This document shows positions 1 to 9,800 of a DNA stretch of 64,000 nt, piece after piece (the stretch's first letter is position 1; each line of letters begins with the position of its first letter). Below the pieces are notes generated by a model. The model made no database searches and was not told where the DNA came from. It saw only the letters and a list, made by a program, of their open reading frames with translations. The DNA is from UBA695 sp042691655. Its GTDB lineage: Bacteria; Verrucomicrobiota; Verrucomicrobiia; Chthoniobacterales; Chthoniobacteraceae. The position numbers and the translations under genes are program-made. Location: positions 1,798,001 to 1,862,000 of the forward strand of contig CP170506.1 of the NCBI GenBank assembly GCA_042691655.1. The letters run 5' to 3'.

Positions 1-2
1 CG

Positions 3-539
3 AGTGTCGGAGGCTTGCTCAAAGGCAGCGGCACAATCAACGGCAACCTCGCCTTGAGTGGCACGCTCTCCCCCGGCAACAGCGCCGGAACCACCACAAT
101 CAATGGCAATCTGACCCTGGATACATCGGCGGTTCTGATCATGGAAGTCGCGGGGACTAGTTCCCACGATCAGATCACCATCAGCGGCAATGTGAGCCTG
201 AATGGCACGCTCGATCTCTCGAGCTTGAGCGGGTTGACGCTGGGCCAGACGATCACCTTGATCGACAACACCGGCACATCGACCACGACGAGCGGGTACT
301 TCACGGAGATCATCACGAGCGGCTCCACCTACACGGTCACCGGCTCCAGCAGCAACTATACCATTACTGTTGGCAATACGGAGTATCTCTTAAATTACGC
401 CGCCAACGCCGACGGAGACAACGTTTACAACGATGTGACCCTGACTGTTGTTCCTGAACCCTCCACATGGGCCGCCATGATCGGTGGGGCGGGCATGCTG
501 TTCCTCGCTTCGCTCCGGCGGCGCCGCGCGGCACGATAG
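3..539 (+). CDS. PEP-CTERM protein with autotransporter-type repeats, 3' part only
   Basis: The reading frame is open from the window edge, so the N-terminus is missing. The visible part starts inside an autotransporter-associated beta-strand repeat (GSGTINGNL, then GTLSPGNSAG, a typical repeat junction). It continues as low-complexity Ser/Thr/Gly beta sequence and ends in a PEP-CTERM tail: VPEPSTW, a hydrophobic stretch, then RRRRAAR. In this family the tail directs sorting by an exosortase and anchors the protein at the envelope. The protein is therefore probably a surface or matrix protein. No catalytic motif is visible. The frame and tail are clear; the substrate or role is unknown. Confidence 0.85.
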   Translation, partial: SVGGLLKGSGTINGNLALSGTLSPGNSAGTTTINGNLTLDTSAVLIMEVAGTSSHDQITISGNVSLNGTLDLSSLSGLTLGQTITLIDNTGTSTTTSGYFTEIITSGSTYTVTGSSSNYTITVGNTEYLLNYAANADGDNVYNDVTLTVVPEPSTWAAMIGGAGMLFLASLRRRRAAR

Positions 540-734
540 TTCACAAAAGCTCCCTAACCGTTTCGGGAAGCTGCAGCAAACCGAGAACTCCTGCACCTTC
601 TCCCAAAATCCTTATCAGCGAAAATCAAAAATCCCCGTCCGGGTAAAGAAGCCATATAACCCGACCGTTTTGCACAAACAGCCTGCGTCACAAGTGAAAA
701 CGTTGACAAACAAGAGAGCCGACTCTTAAGGTAC

Positions 735-747
735 GTTTCAATGAAAC
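735..747. promoter_or_regulatory. Palindrome over the start codon of the LacI gene
   Basis: GTTTCA and TGAAAC flank a single A and overlap the ATG at 741. A perfect 6-bp-arm inverted repeat here would suit autorepression by the LacI protein it precedes. This is inference from position and symmetry only; no second copy was noticed in the window. Confidence 0.35.
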
Positions 748-1820
748 ACTCATTAAAGCCCCCCACCATTACAGACGTAGCACGTTCCGCAGGCGTTTCA
801 ATCGGCACAGTAAGCCGCGTTTTGAATGGCTATACCAACATCACGCAAGCTAACTTCGACCGCGTTCAGCAAGCGATCAAAGAATTGGGCTATGAAAAAT
901 GTCGTTCCGCCGAACAACTTGTCTCCCGACGCAATGGAAGGCTAGCCAAAACGGGCAATATCGGGATCATTTATGCGAATATGAGTGATGCGTGGATGAG
1001 CCATCCACTGGTGTCGGCTTACTCCATTGGCGTGGAACGGGCGTGCAGAGAAGCTGGGTTTCATGCGCTGATCGAATTCTGGGGAGGGCATGATGGCTTG
1101 CCGCGGTGCGTTCGCGAAGGAAAAGTAGAGGGACTACTCATCAAGGCATCCCGGTGCGAACCGTCGTTTCTTAAGGACGTTCCCGATACCGTTCCGATCG
1201 TCAGCATGGGGCTTGACCGGCCGGGAAGCCATATACAACAGGTGGCCCCCGACAACCGTGGGGGCGGTTGGGCTGTCACCGAATATTTATGGGAGCTGGG
1301 GCACCGCCGGATCGCATTCGTCTGCAACGACCGAGTCCACCCTATGTTTCTCGCGCGCTTCCAAGCGTACGAGGAATTCATGCGTTCCAAGCACGCCTTT
1401 AGTCTAGCCCTATGCGCATTGAGCGACCTGGATGCCTCCGGCAAAACCCCGGAAGCTACGCCTCCAGACATGAGCAATGTGGCGCGCGAGCTCCTTTCCG
1501 GCGAAGGCAGGGATATCACAGCCATAATCGCGACCAACGACTGGATCGCCCACGGCCTCTACAGCGCTTTGGCTGAAATGAAGCTCAGCATCCCCAACGA
1601 TATCAGCATCGTGGGTTTTGATAACACGATCTCCATTTGCACCAGCCTGCGACCGCAGTTGACCAGCTACGCTATTCCCTTTGGGGAAGTGGGTTATGTC
1701 GCCGCGCAGAAACTTTTTGAGCGCATTAATAACCCGAGCTCCGTTTGGGACAAGTCGCTGCATCTGATCCGCGGTGATGTCGTTGAACGGGCTTCGGTAA
1801 AAAGGCTCAAAACACCCTAA
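741..1820 (+). CDS. LacI-family transcriptional regulator
   Basis: 359 residues, the usual size for LacI/GalR. The N-terminal helix-turn-helix and hinge are plain (TITDVARSAGVSIGTVSRVLNG, about residues 9-30, broken here only by normal variation). The C-terminal periplasmic-binding-like sugar sensor includes the typical late block IVGFDNT near residue 290. It should bind DNA as a dimer and release it when a sugar or sugar phosphate binds. The glycosidase gene starts 45 bp downstream on the same strand, so the pair is probably a local catabolic unit. A palindrome overlaps its start codon, consistent with autoregulation. The inducer is not predictable. Confidence 0.92.
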   Translation: MKHSLKPPTITDVARSAGVSIGTVSRVLNGYTNITQANFDRVQQAIKELGYEKCRSAEQLVSRRNGRLAKTGNIGIIYANMSDAWMSHPLVSAYSIGVERACREAGFHALIEFWGGHDGLPRCVREGKVEGLLIKASRCEPSFLKDVPDTVPIVSMGLDRPGSHIQQVAPDNRGGGWAVTEYLWELGHRRIAFVCNDRVHPMFLARFQAYEEFMRSKHAFSLALCALSDLDASGKTPEATPPDMSNVARELLSGEGRDITAIIATNDWIAHGLYSALAEMKLSIPNDISIVGFDNTISICTSLRPQLTSYAIPFGEVGYVAAQKLFERINNPSSVWDKSLHLIRGDVVERASVKRLKTP

Positions 1821-1865
1821 TTACACCGCGGTCCAACAGGCCGCCAGGAACTGCACCCTACCATA

Positions 1866-3092
1866 ATGAACATCGCCACCGAAGAGATCCCAAATGTTGA
1901 ACTAGATATCTTGCAAGAAGCCAAACAAAAGTGCCTCGAAATTTTATGCAAAAATATCTCAGTCAAAGGTGTGGCTGCTTCCATTGAAAATTATCCGCAG
2001 GTGTGGGCTCGGGATTCTGTCATTACGCTCTTCGGCGCCACAGTAGATGGAAATTCGCAATTGTTGGAAGCGTTCCGGTTTTCTTTGGAAACCCTGGGAG
2101 CTCATCAAGACCGTTTCGGGCACATTCCAAACTACGTCCGGCTGGACAACAGCCGTGTGGATTACCAGTCCTGCGATTCCACAATCTGGTTTATTATCGG
2201 GAGCTGTATTTATGGGGAACGTTCGGGGGATACGGAATGGTTGAAACGCCAAGCCCCCGCTATTCGCAAGGCGCTGGATTGGTGCGAAATGCGCGATTTC
2301 CTAAAAGATGGACTGATTTGCTCTCAAGAAGCCGATGACTGGGCCGACTTGATGAGCAATCACGGCCATGTTCTGTTTACCAATGCGCTGATGGTTTGGG
2401 CGACCCGGCTCGCCAGCACGCATCTCCGGGAAATCTATCCCGAGGAGGCAAAGCACTGGGGAGATCGATCGGAGCTGACGGCCACTTCCGTGCGCACCAT
2501 GTTTTGGCCGGCCGCTCCTGGAACCTTCGTAGACAAAACACATTTTCAAGTGCGGGCGCAAATGAGCCTGACGCTACGTAGCGTACCCTTTTTCGTGCCG
2601 TGGATCAGCGTCTTTGAATTTGGAAAGCGTTTCGACACGCCGGGGAACCTCATGGCGATCCTCTCCGGGGTCGCTTCGCAACCCCAAGCGTCCTCGATCC
2701 TGAATTTTATCCGCCAGGAAGGCATGGACACCCCCTACCCCGTCCGAGTCCTACACCCGGTTGTTCAGCCTGGGGAAAGCGACTGGCGGGATTACTTCAT
2801 GGTATGGGGACATGGCTTGCCTTATCACTACCAAAATGGAGGAAGCTGGCCATGGGTAGGTGCATTTTATATAGCGGCCTTGGTTAAGGCAGGAAAACTG
2901 GATCGGGCTCAAGAGCAACTTATCGCTTTGGCCCATGCGCTTAAACAAGGAAAGGATGCTCCCTGGGAATGCAATGAATGGCTTCACGGACAAAGAGGAG
3001 AAGCAATGGGAGCCAAATTCCAGGCATGGTCAGCGGGAATGTTCCTCTACGCACTCCACTGCGTGGAAACAGGCGAAGTCCCGGGTTTTTAA
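1866..3092 (+). CDS. Six-hairpin glycosidase, glycogen-debranching/GH100-like
   Basis: 408 residues, no signal peptide, so probably cytoplasmic. The sequence has features of an (alpha/alpha)6 hydrolase: WARDS at 47-51, DSTIWFI at 104-110, EADDWAD at 155-161 and a late ECNEWLHG block. The D/E pair in WARDS and EADDW resembles the acid positions of amylo-alpha-1,6-glucosidase and GH100 invertase-like families; the exact GH family and substrate are inferred, not established. It follows the LacI gene closely and is probably its target. The ATG at 1866 is used because no better start lies nearer the conserved region; the ribosome site is weak. Confidence 0.7.
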   Translation: MNIATEEIPNVELDILQEAKQKCLEILCKNISVKGVAASIENYPQVWARDSVITLFGATVDGNSQLLEAFRFSLETLGAHQDRFGHIPNYVRLDNSRVDYQSCDSTIWFIIGSCIYGERSGDTEWLKRQAPAIRKALDWCEMRDFLKDGLICSQEADDWADLMSNHGHVLFTNALMVWATRLASTHLREIYPEEAKHWGDRSELTATSVRTMFWPAAPGTFVDKTHFQVRAQMSLTLRSVPFFVPWISVFEFGKRFDTPGNLMAILSGVASQPQASSILNFIRQEGMDTPYPVRVLHPVVQPGESDWRDYFMVWGHGLPYHYQNGGSWPWVGAFYIAALVKAGKLDRAQEQLIALAHALKQGKDAPWECNEWLHGQRGEAMGAKFQAWSAGMFLYALHCVETGEVPGF

Positions 3093-3142
3093 CAGCTTCA
3101 AGCGTCGAGTTTTATCTCGTATAGTTACACTCACTCTCCCCA

Positions 3143-3351
3143 ATGAAATTCACCGGACAGATCGCCGTTTTGATATACTTCGCGCTGGCTCTATCCATAT
3201 CCGCAAAGGCCAGGTAGGGACTCTGGGCGAACTCGCGCCGAAGCCCCACCCGTGGCTCTATGCCAAGACGGCGAGAGTCGGGCTGGGAATCGATTTCACC
3301 AAGCGTCATCGCGTCATTGGTATGGAAGACTCCGGAGCAGGCGCGGGCTAG
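3143..3351 (+). pseudogene. Possible remnant of a small secreted-protein gene
   Basis: An ATG at 3143 begins a signal-peptide-like stretch of 24 codons (MKFTGQ, then hydrophobic residues ending SISAKAR) that stops at TAG 3215. Another + frame continues without stops (VGTLGELAPKPHPW, then RVGLGIDFTKRHRV) to a stop at 3349-3351, exactly at the MITE target site. This could be a frameshifted gene cut by the element. The minus strand is also open here, so coding status is uncertain. Confidence 0.25.
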
Positions 3352-3509
3352 TGTCCTGTCAGGTAAATTCCTTTCATAAATCCGGCCCCTTTTCCGATTT
3401 TTCGGCGTTGCTTCCTCGGGCAATATCTTCAGATATTGCCTTTCGGTCGCGCCTTGAAAAATGCGAAAAACAGACTCGGATTTATTTCAGTAACTTGCCT
3501 GACGGGACA
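3352..3509. mobile_element. 158-bp MITE, copy 1
   Basis: The element has terminal inverted repeats TGTCCTGTCAGGTAA (left) and, read on the other strand from the right, TGTCCCGTCAGGCAA; similarity of the ends continues for roughly 35 bp. It is flanked by CTAG on both sides (3348-3351 and 3510-3513), a YTAR-type duplication as made by IS5-group transposases. The centre holds a near-palindrome, GCAATATCT-TC-AGATATTGC. There is no coding capacity. A second copy in inverted orientation lies at 10151-11532 and has the same length once an inserted IS is removed. Confidence 0.88.
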
Positions 3510-3607
3510 CTAGGGTCATAGATTTCATATTTGTTAAAGGGGAGTGATAACGGTGATACCCGTAAACACAGGGAACAATTTCGTACACTGCTTCTTTTGG
3601 GATGCGA

Positions 3608-5767
3608 TTATAGTTCCGGGACCATCAATGCGTAGCGGGTTTGATCTCCGCGCGGAGCATGGGAGCCCTGCCAGGCAACACGGACGCGGCCATGCGCCGT
3701 CCCTAACGCGCTTACGTGGAAAACCATCTCCAGCAAAAATGGCTCCCCTGGGCAGAGCCCCAGATCTTTCAGCGAAACGCGTATGGATAGATCATAGTGC
3801 GAGGACGCATGGTTTGCCTTCATCGAACCGCCCATATATGGAGCCGAGTTGAGCAGGAACTGAGGGCAGGAAGGATCGGGCATCGCGAGGAGAAACTGAG
3901 CGGGCAAGGTTCCTTCAGTCCCTTTGATTCCAATCTCAACGGCACTTCCGTCCCAAAAGCGGCTGGAACAGGGCGCGGACCTAACATCAGTATCGTTGAC
4001 GCGAAACACCAGAGCCAACCCGGTGGAATCCAGCCAAGCCTTGCCGCTGGCAACCGCATTGCCAGACCATTCAACAGCAAATGGCAGCGCCTTCGCTCCG
4101 GATTCAGAAACGGGAATCAAGACCTGTATCCGCTTTGGCGCAACAAAATCCAATTCCACGGTTTCTGAGGATGGCGAAATGATTGAAATCACAACATCTT
4201 TTTCCCCGATCTTTTCCACGACAAATGGGATCGAGACGCTTTCACCAACTCCGACATCAACCTGATACTTTCCACCTTCCACCAGCTCCGCGCCGCGAAC
4301 CACCAAGGCCACCTCGCCAGAAAATGGCTTTCCTGTCTCGTTCTGCGCATTGAGCCGGAAATGCGACTGGCGGCTTGTTCCCAGAAATGGAATGCCTTCG
4401 GGTTCCACCGATAGAAAAACCCGGGCCAGGGCACTGAGCGGTTTTCCAGTGTTGCGGGCAACGGGTTGGAATTCGCCCAAGTAGCCATCCGTTTGATGGG
4501 CTTCGATCAGTTCGTCACACATTGCCCATATTTTATCCAACGGAAGCGATGCGGCAGTGTTCGGGTCGGCCATCACCGCTTGATAAATATAATCCCGGTG
4601 CTGGGTGACGGCAGCCTCAACGGCCAATTCCTGAACATTAACATTTGTACGCACAATGGCCGCCAGTTGCGGTGGGAGATTCCCAATGTGCGTCGGTTGG
4701 ATTCCTTGGCTATCCACCAGACATGGCACCTCTACAGAACACCCCCGCGGCAGATTCTCAATCAACCCCGTATTCGGAACGTTTCCGTAGATAACGCTCG
4801 GCGTGCCTTCAACAATCGAGTTAATAATGGTCGATCCATACTCGACGCTCCTATGAATTTCCACCGGCTTACTTTCATCGAGAAGCTCGCGCTCCATATC
4901 GCCCCACGAAGCTATCTGTGCTTCGCATCGGCGAATGTAGTCACTGATGGGTATACTAAATCGTTTAATGATTTCTTTGCCGTGATGAATGAAATAGGGA
5001 ACATATTCGCTTTGGTGCTCGCTCGATTCTGTCACAAAATAGCCCAGCCTCCGCATCATTTCAAAACGTACGGGATCGCAGGCAAAGATGTTCGGGTTCT
5101 CCATGGCTCTAAATAACAATGGGTAGGCATCTTTGCCCTTGTATTCGAACTTAAGGAAAAACGCCATGTGGTTCACCCCGGCTACGAGGTAGCGAATATC
5201 CTTCAGATCAAGACCGCAATACCCGGCAATCCGGTTCGACGTCCCCTGCACGCTATGGCAAAGGCCAACGGAAGCTATCCCGGTAAGCCGATCCACGCCC
5301 CACATATTCATAGCCATTGGGTTCGTATAATTGAGCAGCAATGGATCTGGCTCTCCGATGTCTTGAACCGTGCGCGCAACCCGTACCAACTCAGGAATGG
5401 ATCGCAGAGCCCGGAATACTCCCCCTACCCCTAAAGTATCCGCAATCGTCTGCTTCAAACCGTATTTTGCTGGAATTTCGAAATCCTTCACGGTGGAGGG
5501 CTTATATCCTCCGATCTGGAACGTCGTAATCACAAACTTCGCACCCTTGCACGCCTTGCGCAAATCCAGGGTCGTCTCGATTCGCGCTTTTACGCCAAGC
5601 TGGGCGACAACTCGGCGAGCGAGGCTCTCAATAGTCGCCAAACGCCCCGGATCGATGTCCATCAGGCATAGAACGCTGTCCGACAGAGCAGGATACTGCA
5701 AAATATCGCAAATAAGATTCTTGGAAAAAATGACGCTGCCAGCGCCAACAAGAGTGATTTTTGGCAT
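3608..5767 (-). CDS. GH4 alpha-galactosidase/glucosidase with extra C-terminal domains
   Basis: 719 residues, against roughly 430-480 for ordinary GH4 enzymes. The GH4 part (about 1-440) has the NAD-binding GAGS at 8-11, acidic D37 ending the second strand, NYTNP at 146-150, and the metal ligands Cys170 (in CHSVQGT) and His200 (in GVNH). These imply NAD- and Mn-dependent oxidation-elimination hydrolysis of a glycoside. After about 450 come an Ig-like stretch and a region resembling a CBM9/DOMON sugar-binding fold (SGKAWLDSTGL, FWDGSAVEIGIKG). No signal peptide is visible, so the binding domain seems to act inside the cell, which is odd. It is divergent from the AraC gene at 5851, its likely regulator. 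Substrate anomer unknown. Confidence 0.88.
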   Translation of the reverse strand: MPKITLVGAGSVIFSKNLICDILQYPALSDSVLCLMDIDPGRLATIESLARRVVAQLGVKARIETTLDLRKACKGAKFVITTFQIGGYKPSTVKDFEIPAKYGLKQTIADTLGVGGVFRALRSIPELVRVARTVQDIGEPDPLLLNYTNPMAMNMWGVDRLTGIASVGLCHSVQGTSNRIAGYCGLDLKDIRYLVAGVNHMAFFLKFEYKGKDAYPLLFRAMENPNIFACDPVRFEMMRRLGYFVTESSEHQSEYVPYFIHHGKEIIKRFSIPISDYIRRCEAQIASWGDMERELLDESKPVEIHRSVEYGSTIINSIVEGTPSVIYGNVPNTGLIENLPRGCSVEVPCLVDSQGIQPTHIGNLPPQLAAIVRTNVNVQELAVEAAVTQHRDYIYQAVMADPNTAASLPLDKIWAMCDELIEAHQTDGYLGEFQPVARNTGKPLSALARVFLSVEPEGIPFLGTSRQSHFRLNAQNETGKPFSGEVALVVRGAELVEGGKYQVDVGVGESVSIPFVVEKIGEKDVVISIISPSSETVELDFVAPKRIQVLIPVSESGAKALPFAVEWSGNAVASGKAWLDSTGLALVFRVNDTDVRSAPCSSRFWDGSAVEIGIKGTEGTLPAQFLLAMPDPSCPQFLLNSAPYMGGSMKANHASSHYDLSIRVSLKDLGLCPGEPFLLEMVFHVSALGTAHGRVRVAWQGSHAPRGDQTRYALMVPEL

Positions 5768-5813
5768 GAAAAACTATATACCAACTTTCACACCATCAAC
5801 CAACAGATTAGGC

Positions 5814-5841
5814 GTGATATTATCGACCTTTTTGTGATATT
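5814..5841. promoter_or_regulatory. Direct repeats between GH4 and AraC genes
   Basis: GTGATATT occurs at 5814-5821 and again at 5834-5841, exactly 20 bp apart, in the 83-bp divergent intergenic region. Direct repeats about two helical turns apart are the usual binding sites of AraC-family proteins, so this is a candidate site for the regulator encoded at 5851, controlling both genes. The link is inferred from position and spacing. Confidence 0.5.
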
Positions 5842-5850
5842 CCATCGTGC

Positions 5851-6654
5851 ATGTTTTCCGAATTGAATGCGCCCTTGATCTCGATTCCTTACGGAGTCTC
5901 CCTCGAGTCCAGGCAATCGCGCCGATACTCGTTCGACAATTTCCGGCGCGGACCGGAGCCGATGCTGATCATCCAGTTGACGCGAAAAGGCGAAGGCTGC
6001 TTTTTCACCCAAGGCCGGGAATATCCGGTTAAGGCAGGGGAAGCGTTCCTAGCCTTTATTCCGGAACAAAGTGCCTATTATTTTCCAAAGCAAGCGCCGG
6101 CACCCTGGAAATTTGCATGGCTGAACATCTATGGCGATCTTGGCCTCTCACTATTCCGCCAATTTCGCAACCAATTTGGACCGGTCGTGGCCCTGCCCGA
6201 GGGCTCGGCAGCAGGAACGGCATTTCTTCGGCTAACCAAATTTGGCAATGCCGGAAAATTTGCCGATGTCTACGAAGCCAGCGCGGCAGGATATGGATTT
6301 TTAATGGAGTGGTCCCGGCAACTAACCCGTCCACTATATCAACACGCCGACCCGATTCAAGCAGCCAAGGCCATGTTCAGCTCCCGTTTCCGGGAACCGT
6401 TGGGAGTTAAGGAACTTGCAGCTCAAACAGGCTTGAGCCGTGAACACTTCAGCCGCATTTTTACGCAACGCGTCGGAAAATCTCCAGCCGCGTACTTGCG
6501 GGATATCCGCACCAATGCTGCCCGAAAAATGTTACAGAACCATCAGATCTCTCTCTCTGAAATTGCTCTTCGATGCGGCTTTTTGTCCGTTCGAAACCTA
6601 CGAAGGGCTCTTGTTAACGCCGAAGGAGTTATACAACCAAAATGTGACGGTTGA
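5851..6654 (+). CDS. AraC-family transcriptional regulator
   Basis: 267 residues. The N-terminal half is a cupin-like sensor (KGEGCFFTQGREYPVKAGEAFLAF form). The C-terminal hundred residues hold the double helix-turn-helix: VKELAAQTGLSREHFSRIFTQ, then LSEIALRCGFLSVRNLRRAL. The last helix diverges slightly from the usual GF..SNFCRAF pattern, but the frame is intact. It is divergently transcribed from the GH4 gene and has 20-bp-spaced direct repeats in front. It probably activates GH4 and possibly the secreted glycosidase downstream on the same strand (225 bp gap) when its sugar is present. Confidence 0.9.
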   Translation: MFSELNAPLISIPYGVSLESRQSRRYSFDNFRRGPEPMLIIQLTRKGEGCFFTQGREYPVKAGEAFLAFIPEQSAYYFPKQAPAPWKFAWLNIYGDLGLSLFRQFRNQFGPVVALPEGSAAGTAFLRLTKFGNAGKFADVYEASAAGYGFLMEWSRQLTRPLYQHADPIQAAKAMFSSRFREPLGVKELAAQTGLSREHFSRIFTQRVGKSPAAYLRDIRTNAARKMLQNHQISLSEIALRCGFLSVRNLRRALVNAEGVIQPKCDG

Positions 6655-6740
6655 TCATCCATTCTCTATTTTCAAACCAACATTGTTCTGGCAGAAAACT
6701 TTGTTACGCTTTACCCGCTCCTCCATCGGTCAGATCCAAA

Positions 6741-6764
6741 GTGCAAAAGTGCAAAAGTGCAAAC
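6741..6764 (+). repeat. Three tandem 8-bp repeats upstream of the secreted glycosidase
   Basis: GTGCAAAA, GTGCAAAA and GTGCAAAC stand head to tail about 115 bp before the ATG at 6880, in the otherwise gene-free stretch 6655-6879. They could be regulator sites or a simple slippage repeat. No promoter could be called with confidence in this stretch. Confidence 0.5.
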
Positions 6765-6879
6765 AGATGATCAATTACTCCATGGACCAATTCAATCTGA
6801 AACTCTAGCTTTATGCGCAAAACACCAGACCACTGGCTCCCAAGATGCCTCGGCTTTGCCCTAAGCCCCCTCGCTTCCC

Positions 6880-9800
6880 ATGAGTAACAGACACCTTTAC
6901 CTTCTGATAGTCACATTCACTGCTTTTATAGGGCCCTTGTTTGGCGGTGAAGAAACAGCCGCTCCATTCCGGCAGAAAGTCATCGTGGCCGATTTCGAAG
7001 ATGCCGGAACATGGAGGGCAACAGGGAAGCATGGAACCAAAATCGAATCGTGGTTTGCAGGAGGGTTGTACCTCGGAGGGACGCAAAAGGAACAATGGCA
7101 TGATGCCTATGTTGGCGAGCTCAAGTTTGCATTTGATCCGACGTCCGCGAGCCCTTATTGGGTGAGCTTTACACGCTATAAAATGAGCCTGATTTCAGGC
7201 ACTCTGGATGGAATCGAATTCGAAGCGGATTCCAAAAATCTTCCAGTGACGATTGGCTTTATTCTTGAAGATGCCAACGGGAAAAAATTCAAGACCACAT
7301 CCATTCCGTTATCCGGCCCCTGGCGTTCCTATCGCATGGACCTGACTACCAAAACGCTCCCGGGATTGGAAGAATGCCACTTTCCCGCGCGGCTCCACGC
7401 CATTAATCTGAATGCTTCGGCGGCATGCGAGGGTAGCATCTTTCTGGACAATATTGCAATGACCGGGGTGTTCAAAAATAGCGACCTGGTTTCCATCTTT
7501 CCCATTTCAGACGGCATCGCATTTTCCCCGAATCGCCCCGTTACGCTTCGATACCGGCTCCGCAATGCAAAACCCGGCGCACTCGCTGTAGACGCCCGAG
7601 TTGAGGTTCAGAATAGTTTAGGAAGAACTATTTTCACGACTAAAAGCAAAACAACTATTCCCGAATGGAACGCGGCCTCCCTAACCTTTTCGATGCCACG
7701 CCTGAAAACTGACGCTTATACTGCCAAGGTTTCGCTGAATGCCAATGGGGAGCAGATCACCTATGATGATTCGTTCTGCGTTTTTGTGCCTAATGGAAAA
7801 CGTCTGAATCACGCACCCATGTGGTTTGGTATTTGCGATCCAGCGAATTCAAATTCCGAGGGCGAAACGAAACTTCATCTGGAGTGGATGAAAGCCTTGG
7901 GAATCGATCTTAACCGCATCGATACAACAGGAAACGGAAGCATGGAACCGAAAGAGGGCCAGTTCGGCTTCGCCGGTTGGGAACGTATCTTCAACGCTTT
8001 CTCGTCGGCTGGAATCGATCTCGATCTTCTCTATGTCTCGACCCCTCATTGGACGCATCCCAAAGTGCCTGATGGGCGATCCGTACCGGAAGATTTCGAT
8101 GCTTTTCGTCGCCACATCACCGCTGTCGGCGGGTTTGTCAGACGATACCCCGCAATTAAATATTATGAATTTTGGAACGAACCCGACGCAGGAGCTTCAT
8201 TTCAAGGGTCCGCACAAGACTACCTGAAGATGCTAAACGTGTTTTCGGCGGCGATGCACGCAACCGCCCCCGGGATCAAAGTGACCGGGGCTGGTCTGTG
8301 CGTTTTTCACCCGAAAGAGCGCCAAGGAGTACAGGAAGGGCATTCGTTCTCGGAAGATGCCATTAAATATGGTGGCGCTGATTATGATATAGCAGCCATT
8401 CACTCTCACGGTCCGTTGGGGAACTATGAGAATATTGAAGAAACCGTGGAAAAGTGGATGCAACAAGCTGGCATCCAAAAACCGATATGCAACACCGAAT
8501 CCGGCGAACGCAGTTTTTACAACCCCGGGGGCCGACTCAATCAAGCCATCACGCTAGTGAAGAAGGTCACCTATGCCAAATCCCGGTCATCTACAGAGTT
8601 TTATTCATGGTTTACTCTCCAGGACTATTGGGATATGGATCCAAAAGCAGACGACAGCTTCGGCCTAGTCACGTCCGATAATCGGGCCAAACCTTCATTT
8701 CTTGCCTATAACACGCTCATCCGTGAATTGGCCGATACAGAGCCTTTGAGCACGCCGCTACTAGGCAGTGACGTTAAGAATTATTCTTTTAAGAAGAATG
8801 ACGGGAACCTCGTTACGGTCTGTTGGCCCAGCCCAGGACGCTCCAGTGGAGTAGTATGGATCAAGGCCAAAGATCCCGTATACATCAGTGATATATTCGG
8901 GAATACGAAGACACTTTCTCAGTTGGGCGGCATTTACCCCTTGGCAATCGGGGCACAGCCCGTCTATGTCAAAACCAACCTACATCAGCTTCAACAGGCG
9001 GCGGCTCAGGATAAATTTTTGGTGTTCGATCCGGAAATTCCGGTATTGGAAGGCAATCCAACCCGATTTCCAATCACACTCAAGGCCCCAAACCACACGG
9101 CTATTTCCGGCAAATTGATCCTCCAAGACCAAGATGGAACCCTGATTGATGAGCAAGCGGTCTTCTGTATTTCAGATGCTCAGCAAACTTATTACTTATC
9201 GCTTCCAGATAAAGCCGTGACGAACGACGCCACGATCACGCTCTCTCTGGACGAGAAAGACCATCCATCATTTACTTTTCCCATCCATGTGGTGCATCCA
9301 TATTGGATCGCCAAGGCTCCAGGAGATCCCCTGACTGAAGCGCTTACTTCATTTGTCCAAAAGCTTCCGGCCATCGTTCTTAACAAACAATCCGATGTCG
9401 CCGATCTCGCTTTTGATCCGGCAATTCCGCGCTGGGGTGGCCCCGCTGATTTGTCATGCAAAGCACGGGCTTGCTATACAGAGCAAGGTCTCTTTTTCCG
9501 TTTCGAAGTAATGGATGACAAACACGTCCAAAATAATCCGCCTGAAAAACTTTGGAACGGTGACAGCGTCCAAATCGCATTAGCAGCCCCGGGTCTCTCG
9601 AACGACTATGTTGTCCTTAGCATCGGGCTCACGCCGAACGGTCCGGTCGCATGGTGCGATCAAGGCCCCTCAGCGGCCAAGGGGCGCTGGGATATTCCGT
9701 TAAAAATCGAGAGGAAAGACAATCTGACACGCTACGATGTGTTCATCCCGTTCGAACGCCTTGGAGCAACGCGGGATCAATTCAATGGAACGCTTCGCTT

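Noticed and set aside
3..539. Classical autotransporter
   Set aside because: The visible end is a PEP-CTERM tail and not a beta-barrel; only the repeat type is shared.
6440..6808. Frameshifted end of the AraC gene in another frame
   Set aside because: The annotated frame keeps the second helix-turn-helix to its stop; the other frame has no matching residues.
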